The notes: generated by a model from the letters alone, not told the origin. DNA of 64,000 nt from Glandiceps talaboti (GCF_964340395.1 NC_135566.1:15556501-15620500), one strand, 5' to 3'; counted from the first letter of the stretch, positions 1 through 12,788 are shown. A program made the numbers and translations.

Positions 1-883
1 TGTTTAGCTGTAGAGGTGGGTTATTTATTTAATATGTATTTATTGAGTTATTCAGTCAAATTCCTAGAGGAATTGCCAATATTACAAATTATAAAACAAG
101 AACATGTAGAGATATAATTCAACAGATGAGGAGGAGGAGGGGGAAGGGATAAAATTAGTTTGTCATTGTATTAAAAAAAGGGATTTTAATGATTTAGTAT
201 AAACATGATTGATAATATTACAGAACCCCATGATACACGAGTGCAAGTGAGGGGGTTTTCATGAGTGCTTGCAGTGTTCTCTGTGCCCATATTTTCACGA
301 GTATAGTGAATGAAATGCAGCAGAAAACACTGCAAGCATGAGTGCAAATACTCCAGTACCCACACTGGAACTCACGTAGCATTGGGTTCTGTTATTATCA
401 TATATATTTATCTGAAATGGATGGCAAATTTCCATAAAAAAGTATAAAAATCATACAATGGGATTTCATGTGTAGGGAAGGATTGTGTCCTCATTTGCGT
501 ATCATTTACATGCAGTTATGCAATAATGTTTTCGGTATTGCACTGCAGGGAAAATAACACTAGTATGTACATGCACCAGTGCAAGTAATTGCTGGTATGT
601 ATGTACACATGTAATAATGTTTAAGACATATTGTAAACTTTCATTTTAGTAACTATATGCAGTAATTTCAGTCGTGAAATAAAAACCAGTCTAGTTTTTT
701 TTCTTCAAAATTCTGAAATCTGAGGACTGTGCAGAATGACCATTTTGAACCCTTTACCACCAGTTAATTAATCCTGTTGTGGTAATTTTGTGGTGAAAAT
801 GTCTCTTTTTTTCAACATGCAGCTTTGGTGTATTTGGACTCACATTAGAAGTCTTGATCGAGAAAAGAATGACGAAAATAACA
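1..883. other. Non-coding flank with a dispersed repeat
   Basis: No coding exon is recognised here. The stretch is AT-rich and holds the repeat copy listed at 219-690, then low-complexity sequence leading into the 40-bp array that starts near 884. Confidence 0.5.
219..690. mobile_element. Non-autonomous element with inverted ends, copy 1
   Basis: The first half (219-395) begins ACAGAACCCCAT and ends ATTGGGTTCTGT, so its ends are inverted repeats. GTGCAAGT/ACTTGCAC-like words recur inside. The second half (about 460-620) shares TCCTCATTTGC, ATAATGTTTTCGGTATT and GTGCAAGTAAT with 60480-60700, where the GGGGTTCTGTTATTATT flank is also present. This two-copy similarity marks a dispersed family. 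I cannot assign a superfamily. Confidence 0.55.
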
Positions 884-1613
884 AAGACTAATTTGGTCAA
901 GAGTTATGGATACATCAAAACACCTAAATCTAAGAACTGCATTTGTCAAGAACAATGGATATAACAAACACTAGAACTGAATTGGTCAAGAACAATGGAT
1001 ATAGCAAACACTAGAACTGAATTGGTCAAGAACAATGGATATAGCAAACACTAGAACTGCATTGGTCAAGAACAATGGATATAGCAAACACTAGAACTGC
1101 ATTGGTCAAGAACAATGGATATAGCAAACACTAGAACTCATTGGTCAAGAATAATTGATGTAGCAAACACTAGAACTGCATTTGTTAAGAACAATGGATA
1201 TAGCAAACACTAGAAATGCATTTGTCAAGAACAATGGATTTAGCAAACACTAGAACTGAATTGGTCAAGAACAATGGATATAGCAAACACTAGAAATGCA
1301 TTGGTCAAGAACAATGGATATAGCAAACACTAGAACTGCATTGGTCAAGAACAATGGATATAGCAAACACTAGAACTGCATTGGTCAAGAACAATGGATA
1401 TAGCAAACACTAGAACTGCATTGGTCAAGAACAATGGATATAGCAAACACTAGAACTGCATTGGTCAAGAACAATGGATATAGCAAACACTAGAACTGCA
1501 TTGGTCAAGAACAATGGATAGCAAACACTAGAACTGCATTGGTCAAGAACAATGGAGATAGCAAACACTAGAAATGCATTGGTCAAGAACAATGGAGATA
1601 CCAAACACATACT
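884..1613. repeat. 40-bp minisatellite, about 17 copies
   Basis: The unit begins TTGGTCAAGAACAATGGATA and continues TAGCAAACACTAGAACTGCA. Copies are nearly identical in the centre (1280-1560) and drift at the edges. Single-base length changes (1138, 1520, 1556) shift the phase, so apparent open frames on the minus strand are artefacts. Degenerate half-units persist to about 1760. Confidence 0.9.
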
Positions 1614-4382
1614 TCAGCAGGTTTTAGCCAAGATACAACATCACATCTTGTCTACCTTGGCTATTGGTCACAAAATTATAAGTTTTTGGTCATATAATAC
1701 CTATGAACATTATAAATGAACTAGAATGACATTGGTCAAGAACAATGAAAATAAGTTGCCCATTCAGTCAACCTAGGCTACCGGTCTAAAAAATGGTCAG
1801 TTTTTTGGTCACATGATACCTAATCCATGAACACTATAAATCAGGTTTGCACACTGAAATAATTTTACTTGGGTAATACAGACTAGTTGGTGGCATTTAC
1901 TCAAAAATTATGACCGGACCGGAAGTGGTCGTTTCACACCGTACTTACAGTATGTACAATCAATGCATATTCCTGTCATGGAACACATACTTGTATATAA
2001 GCTCTATACAACAAAAACTGCTTAATAATATATTATTATAATGCTAAACACATCCATAGTAACACGATAATCAGTTTTTTGAATAAATTTTAGATATACC
2101 ATCTAAGTTCAAATGATAATCATTGCAATTACAAGAATACAGAGCTGGAGGATAAAATTGCATTTGAAATTAAAAATAAATTGTAATAGAAAAATAAAAC
2201 TTGGTAACTGCCTCATTTATTTCCCACACTTTTGTTGTTTAAAAAAAAACTTCTTTGCACTAAAATCCAGTCACAGAGATCCTATACATGTAATTTTAAA
2301 AACTGGAATTAGTGTTTATGCTGTAAGGATCGCATTACTGGAAGAGTTACTTCCCTTGATAAGGATGGAAAATCCCAAACTAGCATATGGATTTGTAGGG
2401 ATGGCCATATTTTCAAACACATTCAACTAAAACTAGCTAAACTTTTCAACACATCTCTGGGTAAAACTGTACTGGCAGCAACTGTAACATTTATTTTCAA
2501 ACTGTTTTTGTTAGAAAGAATATCATACACCATGTACAGTATTGAATCACCTGTGGATAAACACATTTGTGTAGCAGTACACAGTCTGGTACAATAAATC
2601 TTGGTGTATTTATTTGGGGATGCTGTGTAAACCAAATCACATTTCCAATTTTTATTAGAGAAATAAAGATTTTTAGGTGTGCACCCAAACACTAACATTA
2701 CTGCCCTCAATGCAATCATGATTTCCACTCATTACTGCAATAGTTGTGGATAAAATCAACCTCTGATCAACGTCCCGGCAATTATTGGTATTTTAACTAT
2801 CTTCAGTAAATATATTGTTGGCTATCTAATCGAAACAATACTACTCCAGTTACAGCTGTTGTATATGGTAAATGGTAACCATGGTAATGTACTAGTAGGT
2901 ATTACAATAGATACTATATATATTACTGTCATTTATTTTACCAAAAATACCCCATTTTCATTGTTTCTCAATCCTTTCCTTACCTTGACACTGGTTAATG
3001 AGAATTTGTAGTTTGGTTGTCAGGAAGCCCAATTTACATGTTTATCATGACCTAACCATTCCTATATTTCTAGTAGCAATCTGGCATAAACATTGAAGGA
3101 AAAATAATATCCTCGATGGAAGGATAAGAAATCAAATACTAAATTAATGCTGACACGCACTTCGGATGCTAACACATTGTACCCTGGATACTGACACCAT
3201 GCTAACACACTGTACCCAGAACACTGACACCATGCTAACACACTGTACCCTGGATACAATGCCATTCCAACACACTGCAATATACTTAAATAACAATAAG
3301 ATAAAACAAATGCTGGAAAAAATGGTTGGTCTTTTTATTTTTAAAACAAGTTTGTACATAAATAAGCTATTACGCACAGGCACCACATTGCAGTATGAGG
3401 AGAACATGTATAAACATAAGGTGAGATACAAGACAGTTGACCCCCTAGTCCACTGGTTTACTGTTATGAATATACACTTAATGCCTAGCTATTAGGGCAC
3501 TAGTAAACATCTATTATAATTACCACAAGGGCTGTTAAGTAGTAACTATTTGTTGTGGCTGAAAGCTGCAGGAAAAAGTTACTACATAACAGCACGAAGT
3601 GTAATTTTACATCTACTAGTGCCCGATTAAGGACAGGAAATAAGTGTTTTCTAACACATTGCATTCTTAAGCACATATTCTTTCTATAGTCAAAACAAAT
3701 CCCCGATAAAACTTCCGTGCTACTTGAATATTACCCTAGGGAAAATAGAACACTAATAGTGCCCCTATATGCAAATTGAGGTCACTTTTGGGTCAATAGT
3801 CCATACCATGTGATACGATCTAAGCCAATCACTGAAGGCTATATGAACACACTGTGTTATAATATGAAATACAATACTAAAATGTAACAGTAAGCATGCC
3901 ATCAATGTTGAAATATTGTAATCTGTAAGTATGAATATATTGAATTGTAATACTAAATATTTGCATGGATACATTACACTGCATAAAGTAGTGCACGACA
4001 AAAAATATTGCAGCTCAAATGGAACTCTTCGTTCTTGAGAAAAGAATATTGGAAAGGCCATTTGCAATGCCTCTTATATTTGGAGAAAAAAAAAATCATA
4101 ATTCCTACATATTATAAGAATGACCAATTCTACATGTTACGAACTACATTATTTTTCATACATATTTGAATATCAAACCATTTCACTCCTCAACGCAAAT
4201 TCTTGAGAAAAGACTGAAAAACGATCCTTCCCTAGGTCTCAGCTTCTCATACATTTCTGAATTTCAATTCTTGAGTTCTGGTGATCAACACAATATATCA
4301 CATATTCAATCTTCAAATCATCAATGGAAATATTGGAAAGTGTTTATGTCCACATAATTTGTGGTCATCTCTGACGATCTTT
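1614..4382. other. Region downstream of TUFM, no gene recognised
   Basis: Short open frames exist (for example 2113-2430) but none resembles a known protein or has convincing splice context. A three-copy tandem repeat of about 36 bp (CACTGTACCCTGGATACTGA core) lies at 3166-3266. The TUFM 3' UTR must start at 4382 and run downward. The first AATAAA I see on the minus strand is near 3334-3339, so the 3' end is unresolved. Confidence 0.45.
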
Positions 4383-7234
4383 TCATGATTCTTCAGGTAG
4401 AATTTTGGTGATAACACCAGTCCCGATGGTACTTTTCCCATCTCGTAAAGTAAATCGTTGACCAACTTCTGTCACCATTGGTTTAATAAGTTGAAGTTTT
4501 AAAGTTACATCTTCACCTATTGAGAAGAAAAAAACGAAAGCTTCCAATAATGCAACAATGCCACAAGAGGGCGCTATGATGTAAATAATGGTAGATATCT
4601 ATTATCATATCATTCCATATCTTGAGTTGAGTGGTCATTTTTCTGGTTAACCTGCTTTGTAAGTAAGATGAGCGCTGCTAGGTTTGACCCCATGGAACAG
4701 TAACGATTTTCCCAGGATGCTTTGGTTTTCTGCTGATTAATACGTTAGGTGCTGCACAGTGCAATGGCCATGAACACGACATCAACTACTGTGGTGGCCA
4801 TGATAAAAAATATTATAATTTATTTGGATCAATGAAGATAATAAGTATCCTCATTACTTGGTTATTTTTTTAAAAAACTTTTCTGATCACCTACACTCTG
4901 TGCTGTCCAATCAGCTTGCATCATAGACTGGGTTATCCTATCACCTTGCATGATAGACTGGGTTATCCAATCATTTTGCATAATAGACTGGGTTGTCCAA
5001 TCATTTTGCTTCACAGACTTGTGTTGTCCAATCAGCCTACAAAATAACCTGTATTGTCCATACACCATACAGCTTACACAGTTTAAAGTGTGCTGATTAT
5101 CTACTGATCACTACATACCTGGCATAACAAGTTCTTTATCTTCTGGTAGTGTAATTCTGGAAGCCATATCCCATGTATGGGAAAACATAACTGGTGTATA
5201 GTTACTTGTGAATGGTTTATGTCTGCCTCCCTCATCTGTACTCAGTATGTAAACCTACAGAAATTAAAGACAATTTTACCAATCAGTGGATCACAGTTCA
5301 GTGTTGTTGCTAAGGTCTGGGAACCCCAGAAACAGAGGAGGGAAACCTGGTAAACTTTGCTTAAAGTTTCCCATAATTTTGGTGGGGAAACCCTGGTAAA
5401 ATGTTCCTGGGGAAATCAGATAGATTTTACCTGCTTACCACCCATAACACAGTGTTTTATTTAAGGGCGGTAAGTAGGTAAAATCTACCGGGGTTCCCAC
5501 ATCATTTTACCGGGGTTCCCCACCTAAACTATGATACATTGCATGGGAAGCACTACCAGTTTTACCTCTTTCCCCCTTTCTGTTACCGGGGTTCCCAAAC
5601 CTTAGCAAAAACACTGTAACAAAAACACTGTCATTATACCACGCACAAGCCATACTGCATGCACTCAAACAGAAAATACATGATTCGACCCTTAGGCATT
5701 CTATGACAACAGACATCTACATAATTGGTTCTACAGTGTTTGAAACACGAGTCAAAATGCTCAAACTCGATGTTATTTGTCCCCATTTTTCAAATGTTAT
5801 ACTTGCTGCACTGATGCCATCAAATTCACACCAGTTTTCTTTATTTAGCTGGCAAACACTAGTAGCATAACTGTTTGTCAATATTTGCCTTCAACTGGTA
5901 GTGACAAGGCCCCTTAGGCCACTTATAATAAATAACTAGCTGAACAAGGAAAAGTATTTGGGAAATAACATCTAACTGTCCATTTCATTTGACTCAGTAT
6001 ATGAATACATTTATTGATGAAATCGTGCTATTTTCACCGCTATTTAGGGTTAATCCTGTTTTCCTGAAATGGTAGTTTTTTTGTGTAAATACAAAGAGAG
6101 TAACTCATATCTAATGAAAGAATTCAGTTGTTTACCTGTGCTTCTACATTTCGGTGTGCCTTGCATGAGCCAGGTTTACATAAAATCATACCACGTTTGA
6201 CATCATCACGTTTAATACCACGAACCAAAGCACCTAGCTGGTCCCCAGCTTCACTGACCGCCAATGTCTTGTGAAATGTCTCAATGCCTACAGGTCAAAG
6301 GGCAACAGAAACATCAAACTAGCTGCACTCGTAGTATGGAATTTAGAAGAAGTTACAATACTGTCAAAACATGTAGTGACCTGATAAGTTATGTTTGAAA
6401 TAATGTGGTCTACTTCATAAATTGCGGTCTTCCTCACAAATCGTGTGGTCTACCTCACAAATTATGTGGTCTATCTCACACAAACGTGGTATACCTCACA
6501 CGTTATGTGGTCTACCTCACAAATTATGCGGTCTTCCTCCCAAATTGTGTAGTCTTCTTCAAAAATTATTGTCCACCAAATAAATTGTGGTCTACCTCAC
6601 AAATTTTGTGGTCTACCTCACAAAAATGTGGTCTACCTCACAAATTATGTGGTTTACCTCACAAATTATGTGGTCTACCTCACAATCAACTGTCAATCAT
6701 TCTTGGAAGAGATTCTCATCAGCGAGAGAGATATGTGAACTGCCCATTAACAAGCAAGATGCCATGGCAACCATTGTACTCACCTGTTATTATACACTTG
6801 ATTTTCTTATTGTGGCCAATAAATTCTGCTTCATCACCTTTCTTGACCGTCCCTCTTTCAAGTCGGCCAGTAACCACGGTACCACGACCTAATGTACAAA
6901 AATATGAAGACCTATGAATAACAGTGTATTATACCATACATAAAACCAAGTTCAACGTGTTTGAACAGGCCTTCATAGAAGACACAGTCCCCCCAAATAC
7001 TTTACTTCTATGTGACTAAATAGAGACACGATTTAGAAGAAATTTAAGCGGCAACAAATAATACTAAAAAGAGTCTGATATGTAGGAAATGGCTGCATTT
7101 TGAAAATTGACCCTGAAGGTCACAGTCAAAGCTCAAGTCACAACAATACATGTCTACATCCTTTGTGAAAGTGTTCAAAGTCAATGTATTGTAGTATTTT
7201 GGGAGGGAGATTATGTTAGATCTTTTGGTCTTTC

Positions 7235-7287
<53 letters not shown>

Positions 7288-10200
7288 ACACTGATCAGAG
7301 CATTACGACAAAACCCAGAGAATTACTTCCAAACACTTTACAGCTCTTGACTGGTCTGCCCTTACCTTGGATAGAATAGATAGTTTCTATTGGTAACATA
7401 AATGGTTTATCTAAGTCTCTGACAGGTAGTGGTATATATTCATCTACAGCTGCTACAAGGTCTTTGATGGCCTTCACTCCAATGTCTGTCATTCTGCCCT
7501 GTAGGGTGAACAGACAGAACTCATTAATATGTTATAAACCGAGGGCTGATTATTCAAGACGGTGATATCCTGTCAAAATCCAATGCACAAGTATTATGTA
7601 TATATGTTGGCTGAAATTCACCAACATGTTCTTATCAGTTATGTTCAAATTAATATAGCTCATTATCAGTCACTAATGGTCTATTTGACTCACCTCTAAG
7701 GCTTGCAATGCAGAGCCTGTGATGATGGGAGCATTTTCGCCATCAAAGCCATATTCACTCAATACATCTCTCATTTCCATTTCAACAAGTTCTAGAACTT
7801 CAGAATCTACAACATCAGCCTTGTTGATGAAGACAACGATCCTCTCCATACCAATCTGTGCAAAATGGAACATGTATGTATTATGAGTATATTATAATTC
7901 ATAAATTTGTTTCAACTTTAACTGCACCTAGACTGGCACTAACATACTTTGAAACAGACACACATGCATATACAGACAATACAGACAGAAAGCAGGTAGC
8001 CAGATTGACAAACAGCTGGTCAACCAGACTGACAAGACACACAGACAGCCAGCCAGACACAAAGACTGGCAGAAACATCTTTGCATGCAAGAAACATTTT
8101 CATAAAAACCCTTTCCCCACAATATACTCCATGTGTTGTTACAGTACAATCCTTACCCTGGCATAGCCCTATCGTTGTACATTAATTATAATTCATCACC
8201 TTACTTATGGTATTATTAAGTATACAATACTTGCTGCCATTTAACACATTGGATTAATCCATTTGCATAATAGAGTAATCATTTCCTACCAGCTACTCAT
8301 TGATATGACTGAGACAACTGAGTCACTAGAGTGGTTCAAATAATGAATACTAAATTTCAGAAACAAAGTGACAGAGAACCAATGATTCTCGAGCAGATTA
8401 CAGGTCAGTCACTCTGACCCATTCAATGGTCATAACATTTGATTAAGAGCCAGCCATATTTATGACATTTGACAATGATGCACTACCTGTCTTGCTAGGA
8501 GTAAGTGTTCCCTTGTTTGTGGCATCTGTCCATCATCTGCAGCGACAACCAAAATAGCTCCTTCCATCTGAGCAGCGCCAGTGATCATATTCTGTTGACA
8601 AATTTCAAACAAACATGATGAAGACCTGATCTTAGTTTTTCAAAATTTTCATCTCTAGCCTGAGCTACGAACTGCCAAACATACAAAGTTCTTACAACCC
8701 CAGACCCACGTCCTTCAAAATTATGGTCTGAATTATTAGTCTTCAAAATTATTAGTTTCTCACCTTGATGTAATCTAAATGTCCTGGACAGTCTGTATGA
8801 GCATAATGTCTGTTTTCTGTTTCGTATTCCACATGGGCTGAGTTAATGGTAATACCACGTTTCCTTTCTTCTGGTGCTTTGTCGATTTCATCGTATTTGT
8901 GGAATTTGGTTTCTCCGTGTCCTGCTTCTGCTAACACTGTAACAAATCCCATCATACAATAGAATGTTACGAATCAACCAAATGCTTTTCAACTTGTTGA
9001 TGTCAGCCCCTAAAACTTTTCACTTAGTTTGTCTATTGACATGTTCAGGATAAAAGCTGTTTGCGATCCGTTAGCTAGACTGTCCATGGCACTGGATCTT
9101 TGACTGCGGTAGCTCTCATTTATTATGAGAGTTATCGTATTCACAGATCAGTACCGTGGACAGGCTAGCTAACGGATCATCACTAATGGCTTTTATTCTG
9201 AACTCACTCTACGACTACCCGCAAGTCTGTAAGACTCTCTGTGTCAGGGCGCCCTCGCCCAATGGCCTATCCCTCTTAGGGAAGGCTGATGAGAGTGGAA
9301 CAACATGACGTATCTAAAAGTCTATGAAAACCCTAATGAATGTTTGGCAAGCATGTGTTTGAGCCAATCAATAGAGATGTTGAATGAACAATCCATAATG
9401 TACATCAGTAACATGTACATGTATGTAGGGTAATACACTGAGAACTAATGACTGGATGTCACTTACTATTGAAAGTAACAAATAATCTTATAATCTTATC
9501 ATTAATGTTACAATGTGTTACAAGCACATCTATTGCTATGATTGAAAATATAATAGTTGGCAATAAATTTAAATTGGCTACATGCTTTCATATGGTGGCT
9601 ATCTTGAACCAACAGCTTGCAGACTGCGAGTTGGTCTCTCGATCTAGACATTTGACCAGCATACATTAGTCTTTCACCCATCATACCTTAACGAGTCTTT
9701 CAACCATCATTCCTTAACCAGACATTTGACCAGCATACGTTACCTTTAGTAATGGCAGCTGTCAGTGTAGTCTTGCCATGATCAACATGGCCAATAGTTC
9801 CAATGTTTAGATGTGGTTTCTTTCTGTCATATACCTTTTTGCCATCAGTGGCATACAATCTTGACAAAACACGAGAGTGACTAAGAAGTTGTTGATTCTG
9901 CTGGGGAAAGGTTGGGAAAAGTTGGAAATAGTGTTACATGTAAATAAATGAAACACATATAAAAATCAACTTTCAACTTTTATATTTCCCAACATTGTGG
10001 TTGACGTGTATAAAGTTAGTCTCAGATTCAGAATCAGATTCATATTGGAGGACAATATGAGGTTAGTCTCATACTGAGTCTCAGATTCAGTCTCATATAC
10101 ATAAAATAATGGCACCTAACAAGAGCATGCAAACAAGAAATAATACCACTGAGGCTACAGGAAATGTTCCAGTTCACATCCACTTGATGGGAGAGGGGAT

Positions 10201-11216
10201 GCCTAAGATTGTATGTGTATGTGAAAAATGACGTAAATTAGATGCTTGTGGAGGTATAATTATATTATTTCCCCCATATTTGTCTTCACCCTGCCGGAAA
10301 ATACGCCTAACCTAAGGATTTGTCATTCCTCGTCTAGCAACTCATAGTGACAATGCCCCTTAGGTCACGAGTATTTTCCTTGGATGAACAAAGAAAAATA
10401 TTGGGGAACTTTGGGGAACATTCTCTTGGGGTCACACGGTTTTAGCCAGTGCAGTAGATAGTAGATGTGCTAGTTAGAAAGATACTCACATATGATGACT
10501 CTATCCATGCCTTCAGTGAAGTATTCCTAAGTGCTGAAAAACAACAAATGCAATTTTAATAATTTGTAGATTTCGAATTTCTGTGTAACATTTTATGTCG
10601 CCACACATTTTTGTTTGCAAATTTTCATGACAGACTGTTTATGATACATGTATTTAAGTAGTCTGATTCAATTATAGTGCATCTCTATGTCAAACAGAAA
10701 GGGTGGTAAAATTAATACATGTACTTGTAATTCAAAAATTTCTATATTATTTTACAGAGGGCAAAAATGAATGTTGAAAATCACTGAAATAGAGCCATTT
10801 CTAAATTTTTTGACGTCATTGATACATTCGTGGTGGCAAGGTAAACTCTTAAACATGTATTGCTTACTGTGTAATCTAACTGAAATATACTATCTCATAA
10901 TAATCGTAAGTGGACAGTCCGACTATACGTAATAACTCTGTACAAAAAATTACTTTATAATACACTTTACAGAGAGGATCTAGGAGGGCTAACGTACACG
11001 TTACTGTCCGTTACAGAATGAGGCAGGACGTTGTATGTGTATGTATCCTGGAGTAAATGGACGAAGCCTTGCAACAGCAAAATACTTTTTCTAGTCGTTA
11101 CAGTTTACACATTTCTTCACAAAATTTGAATTTGGTTTGAAAGTTGAAATTTAAAATGATGATAACCTACCAGTTTTACCAACATTACACAACCTCAACG
11201 TGACGAGAGACGCCAT
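4383..11216 (-). CDS. TUFM: Mitochondrial elongation factor Tu, 11 exons, complete
   Basis: This is the GTPase that delivers aminoacyl-tRNA to the mitochondrial ribosome. Exons on the minus strand are 11216-11171, 10533-10490, 9900-9744, 8936-8764, 8591-8487, 7855-7694, 7498-7366, 6888-6784, 6287-6136, 5254-5119 and 4516-4383. All have GT-AG borders and the phases join exactly, giving 1347 nt or 448 aa (family about 450). The first 45 or so residues are basic and Ser/Leu-rich, as expected for a mitochondrial presequence. GTPase motifs are visible: GHVDHGKT (about 67-74), RGITI (about 109-113), DCPGH (131-135), NKAD (186-189) and GSAL (222-225). The beta-barrel domains follow and end [18 protein letters not shown]. 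An oddity is Leu rather than the usual Ala after DCPGH. It is head to head with AIP. The only doubt is the exact start, but no other in-frame ATG precedes a donor here. Confidence 0.96.
4561..4577 (+). promoter_or_regulatory. CTCF-like motif in TUFM intron 10
   Basis: CCACAAGAGGGCGCTAT matches 12 of 13 positions of the metazoan CTCF core CCASYAGRKGGCR. It lies 45 nt upstream of the last TUFM exon. This is motif resemblance only. Confidence 0.35.
4906..5060. repeat. 33-bp tandem repeat, about 4-5 copies, TUFM intron 10
   Basis: The repeated words are ATAGACTGGGTTATCCAATC and TTTTGCAT. Copies diverge by 10-20 percent. The array is intronic and not derived from either neighbouring exon. Confidence 0.8.
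5305..5613. mobile_element. MITE-like element with inverted ends, TUFM intron
   Basis: The left end TTGCTAAGGTCTGGGAACCC mirrors the right end GGGTTCCCAAACCTTAGCAA. Inner GTAAAATCTA and TAGATTTTAC words also pair, so most of the 300 bp can fold on itself. There is no coding capacity. A target-site duplication is not obvious. Confidence 0.65.
5637..5975. mobile_element. Fold-back repeat family, copy 1 (TUFM intron 9)
   Basis: Shares with copies at 13740-14125, 47489-47850 and 62080-62400 an ordered series of words: ACACAAGCCA, an AACAGAAAATA block, GAGTCAAAATGCTCAAA, then GTGACAAGGCCCCTTAGG and a GGAAAAGTATT end. The right half is itself an inverted repeat in the better copies. Confidence 0.6.
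6399..6695. repeat. About 21-bp tandem repeat, TUFM intron 8
   Basis: The unit is close to TGTGGTCTACCTCACAAATT with about 13 imperfect copies. The long frames across it are repeat artefacts. It ends about 90 bp before TUFM exon 8. Confidence 0.85.
7239..7285. repeat. (GT)n microsatellite
   Basis: About 23 uninterrupted GT dinucleotides in TUFM intron 7. Confidence 0.98.
9044..9208. mobile_element. Hairpin element with about 60-bp arms, TUFM intron 3
   Basis: The left arm carries GATCCGTTAGCTAGACTGTC and AGATCC-like inner sequence. The right arm carries the reverse complement as GACAGGCTAGCTAACGGATC, flanked by AATAAAAGC/GCTTTTATT. A short loop (about 9105-9136) also pairs partly (GCTCTCAT/ATGAGAG). 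This is a self-complementary MITE or foldback element. Confidence 0.75.
9222..9325 (-). mobile_element. About 100-bp AGTCTGTAAG MITE, copy 1
   Basis: Begins AGTCTGTAAG and contains the family core GGGCGCCCTC, with the degenerate end GACGTATCTAAAAGTCT. It is one of seven copies in this window; see 14379, 14760, 28925, 35668, 41742 and 48529. Confidence 0.65.
10236..10440. mobile_element. Fold-back repeat family, partial copy (TUFM intron 2)
   Basis: Only the self-complementary half is present: GTATAATTATATTATT and AATACGCCTAACCTAAGG, then TGCCCCTTAGGTCACGAGTA and TTTTCCTTGGATGAA. The arms pair around the central TTGTCATTCC...ATAGTGACAA. Confidence 0.6.
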
Positions 11217-12788
11217 GCTTGATTATGTTCATGCGCACGATTTCTGCGCAGATTCGTGACCTGACTATGACCTTCACTGCTATGTGTCTCGTCAGTCAGT
11301 CAGTTGAGATTAGGACAACTACATATATCGCAAGGGAATACGATGACATACTAGTATATATATTCTAACTAACCAGTGACTATAGTATTATCAATCGTAC
11401 ATTGTATGGAATCTGTAAGACAAAGTTGGACCACACTGAGGTAGGTTACGAAGTGCGAGACACGAAAATGATCAATGTCGACGACAAGGACGGGCATCAA
11501 ATGATCAGTCGGTGTGTACACCAAGATCTTTCTAGAAACTGTTGTTGATATACCCGGAGTATTACACATGTAGAAGCTTCTACAACGTGATAATATAGGG
11601 TATATTTTTACGTGGAAAATGAATAGTTTCTTATCTGACATATTTTTGACCTAGTGGTGCATTATTATTTGATGTTCAGTTCAAGTACATTAAACTTGTA
11701 ACTTGTAAGGATGGTTTGCAATGACTGACAGGTGACGATATTTATGACAATTATATTATTAATATAATATGTTGCACAGAAGCATATTTAACATCTTCAA
11801 CGTTACTCATACACACACACGATCAGAGCATTCGAATATTACACTCTGTAAAAATTATAGAACTATTCAATTTTTAACCAAAAAAATGGTTTGGTACTGG
11901 CTAGAAATGTATGAGAATAAATAAGATGAAATGTATGAAACACAGAATATGTGACTGATACTTCCTGTTACCGTGGTAACATTATTATGGTTATCGTGGT
12001 AGCCAGAGGGAGCTACTAATGAATTATAATAATCACAACTGTCAGGCACGTGATTGCTAATCACAACATTCATTTAAATATGTTGTTTTTACATTTTGTG
12101 CCTATAGCACGAAATATGTGTGGTATAATATTCATTTACATGTAATACAGTGCACAACTACATACCTGTATTACGATATGATATTGGTAGTTACATGTAA
12201 TATGGCCGATTACATGTGATATGGTGCACACTTGCATACACTTATATGTATGTGATATGGTGCACAGTTACATGTAATATGGTGCACAGTTACATTTGAT
12301 ATGGTACACGGTTACATGTAATATGGAGCACAGTTACATGTGATATGGAACACAGTTACATGTGATATGGTGCACAGTTACATGTGATATGGTGCACAGT
12401 TACATGTGATATGGTACACGGTTACATGTGATATGGTGCACAGTTGCATGTGATATGGTGCAGTTACATGTGATATGGAACACAGTTACATGTGATATGG
12501 AACACAGTTACATGTGATATGGTGCACGGTTACATGTGATATGGTGCACAGTTGCATGTGATATGGTGCACAGTTACATGTGATATGGAACACAGTTACA
12601 CGATGTGATAATACCAGTCATTTTGTATGACCATTTCTGAATAACAATAATTTTGTGTCATTTGTTGGTTTGCAGTTATATGAGAGCAATATTCAACAAT
12701 ATAAATCCACTGTTAACCTGTGAGGAAATCAAGAAGATACACATTGTGCAGCTGGTGTAGACTCAAGTGAAGAGCAGAATAAATCAAG
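11217..12788. promoter_or_regulatory. Head-to-head TUFM/AIP intergenic region, candidate bidirectional promoter
   Basis: The two start codons face away from each other 1572 bp apart. Two TGCGCA half-sites (11232-11237 and 11245-11250) lie 16-35 bp upstream of the TUFM ATG. NRF-1 sites of this kind are common in nuclear genes for mitochondrial proteins. About 11340-12160 is AT-rich without a recognised gene. The AIP-proximal part is the 22-bp array at 12170-12605. No TATA box stands out at a useful distance. No transcription start can be placed from sequence alone. Confidence 0.5.
12170..12605. repeat. 22-bp minisatellite upstream of AIP
   Basis: The unit GTTACATGTGATATGGTGCA+CA is repeated about 18 times. 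The variants are GGAACACA, GGTACACG and GGTGCACG. Each unit holds two small palindromes, ACATGT and GTGCAC. It ends 184 bp before the AIP start codon. Confidence 0.95.

Noticed and set aside
884-1613. CRISPR-like array
   Set aside because: Units are contiguous without unique spacers, and the genome is animal. It is a minisatellite.
2113-2430. 105-codon frame downstream of TUFM
   Set aside because: No recognisable domain, AT-driven composition and no splice or promoter support.
6405-6917. 170-codon plus-strand frame
   Set aside because: Crosses a 21-bp tandem repeat and lies antisense to TUFM exon 8.
9640-9745. Fifth donor-spanning repeat (TUFM exon 3)
   Set aside because: GTATGCTGGTCAAATGTCT is repeated just inside the intron, but the exon bases themselves are not clearly copied.
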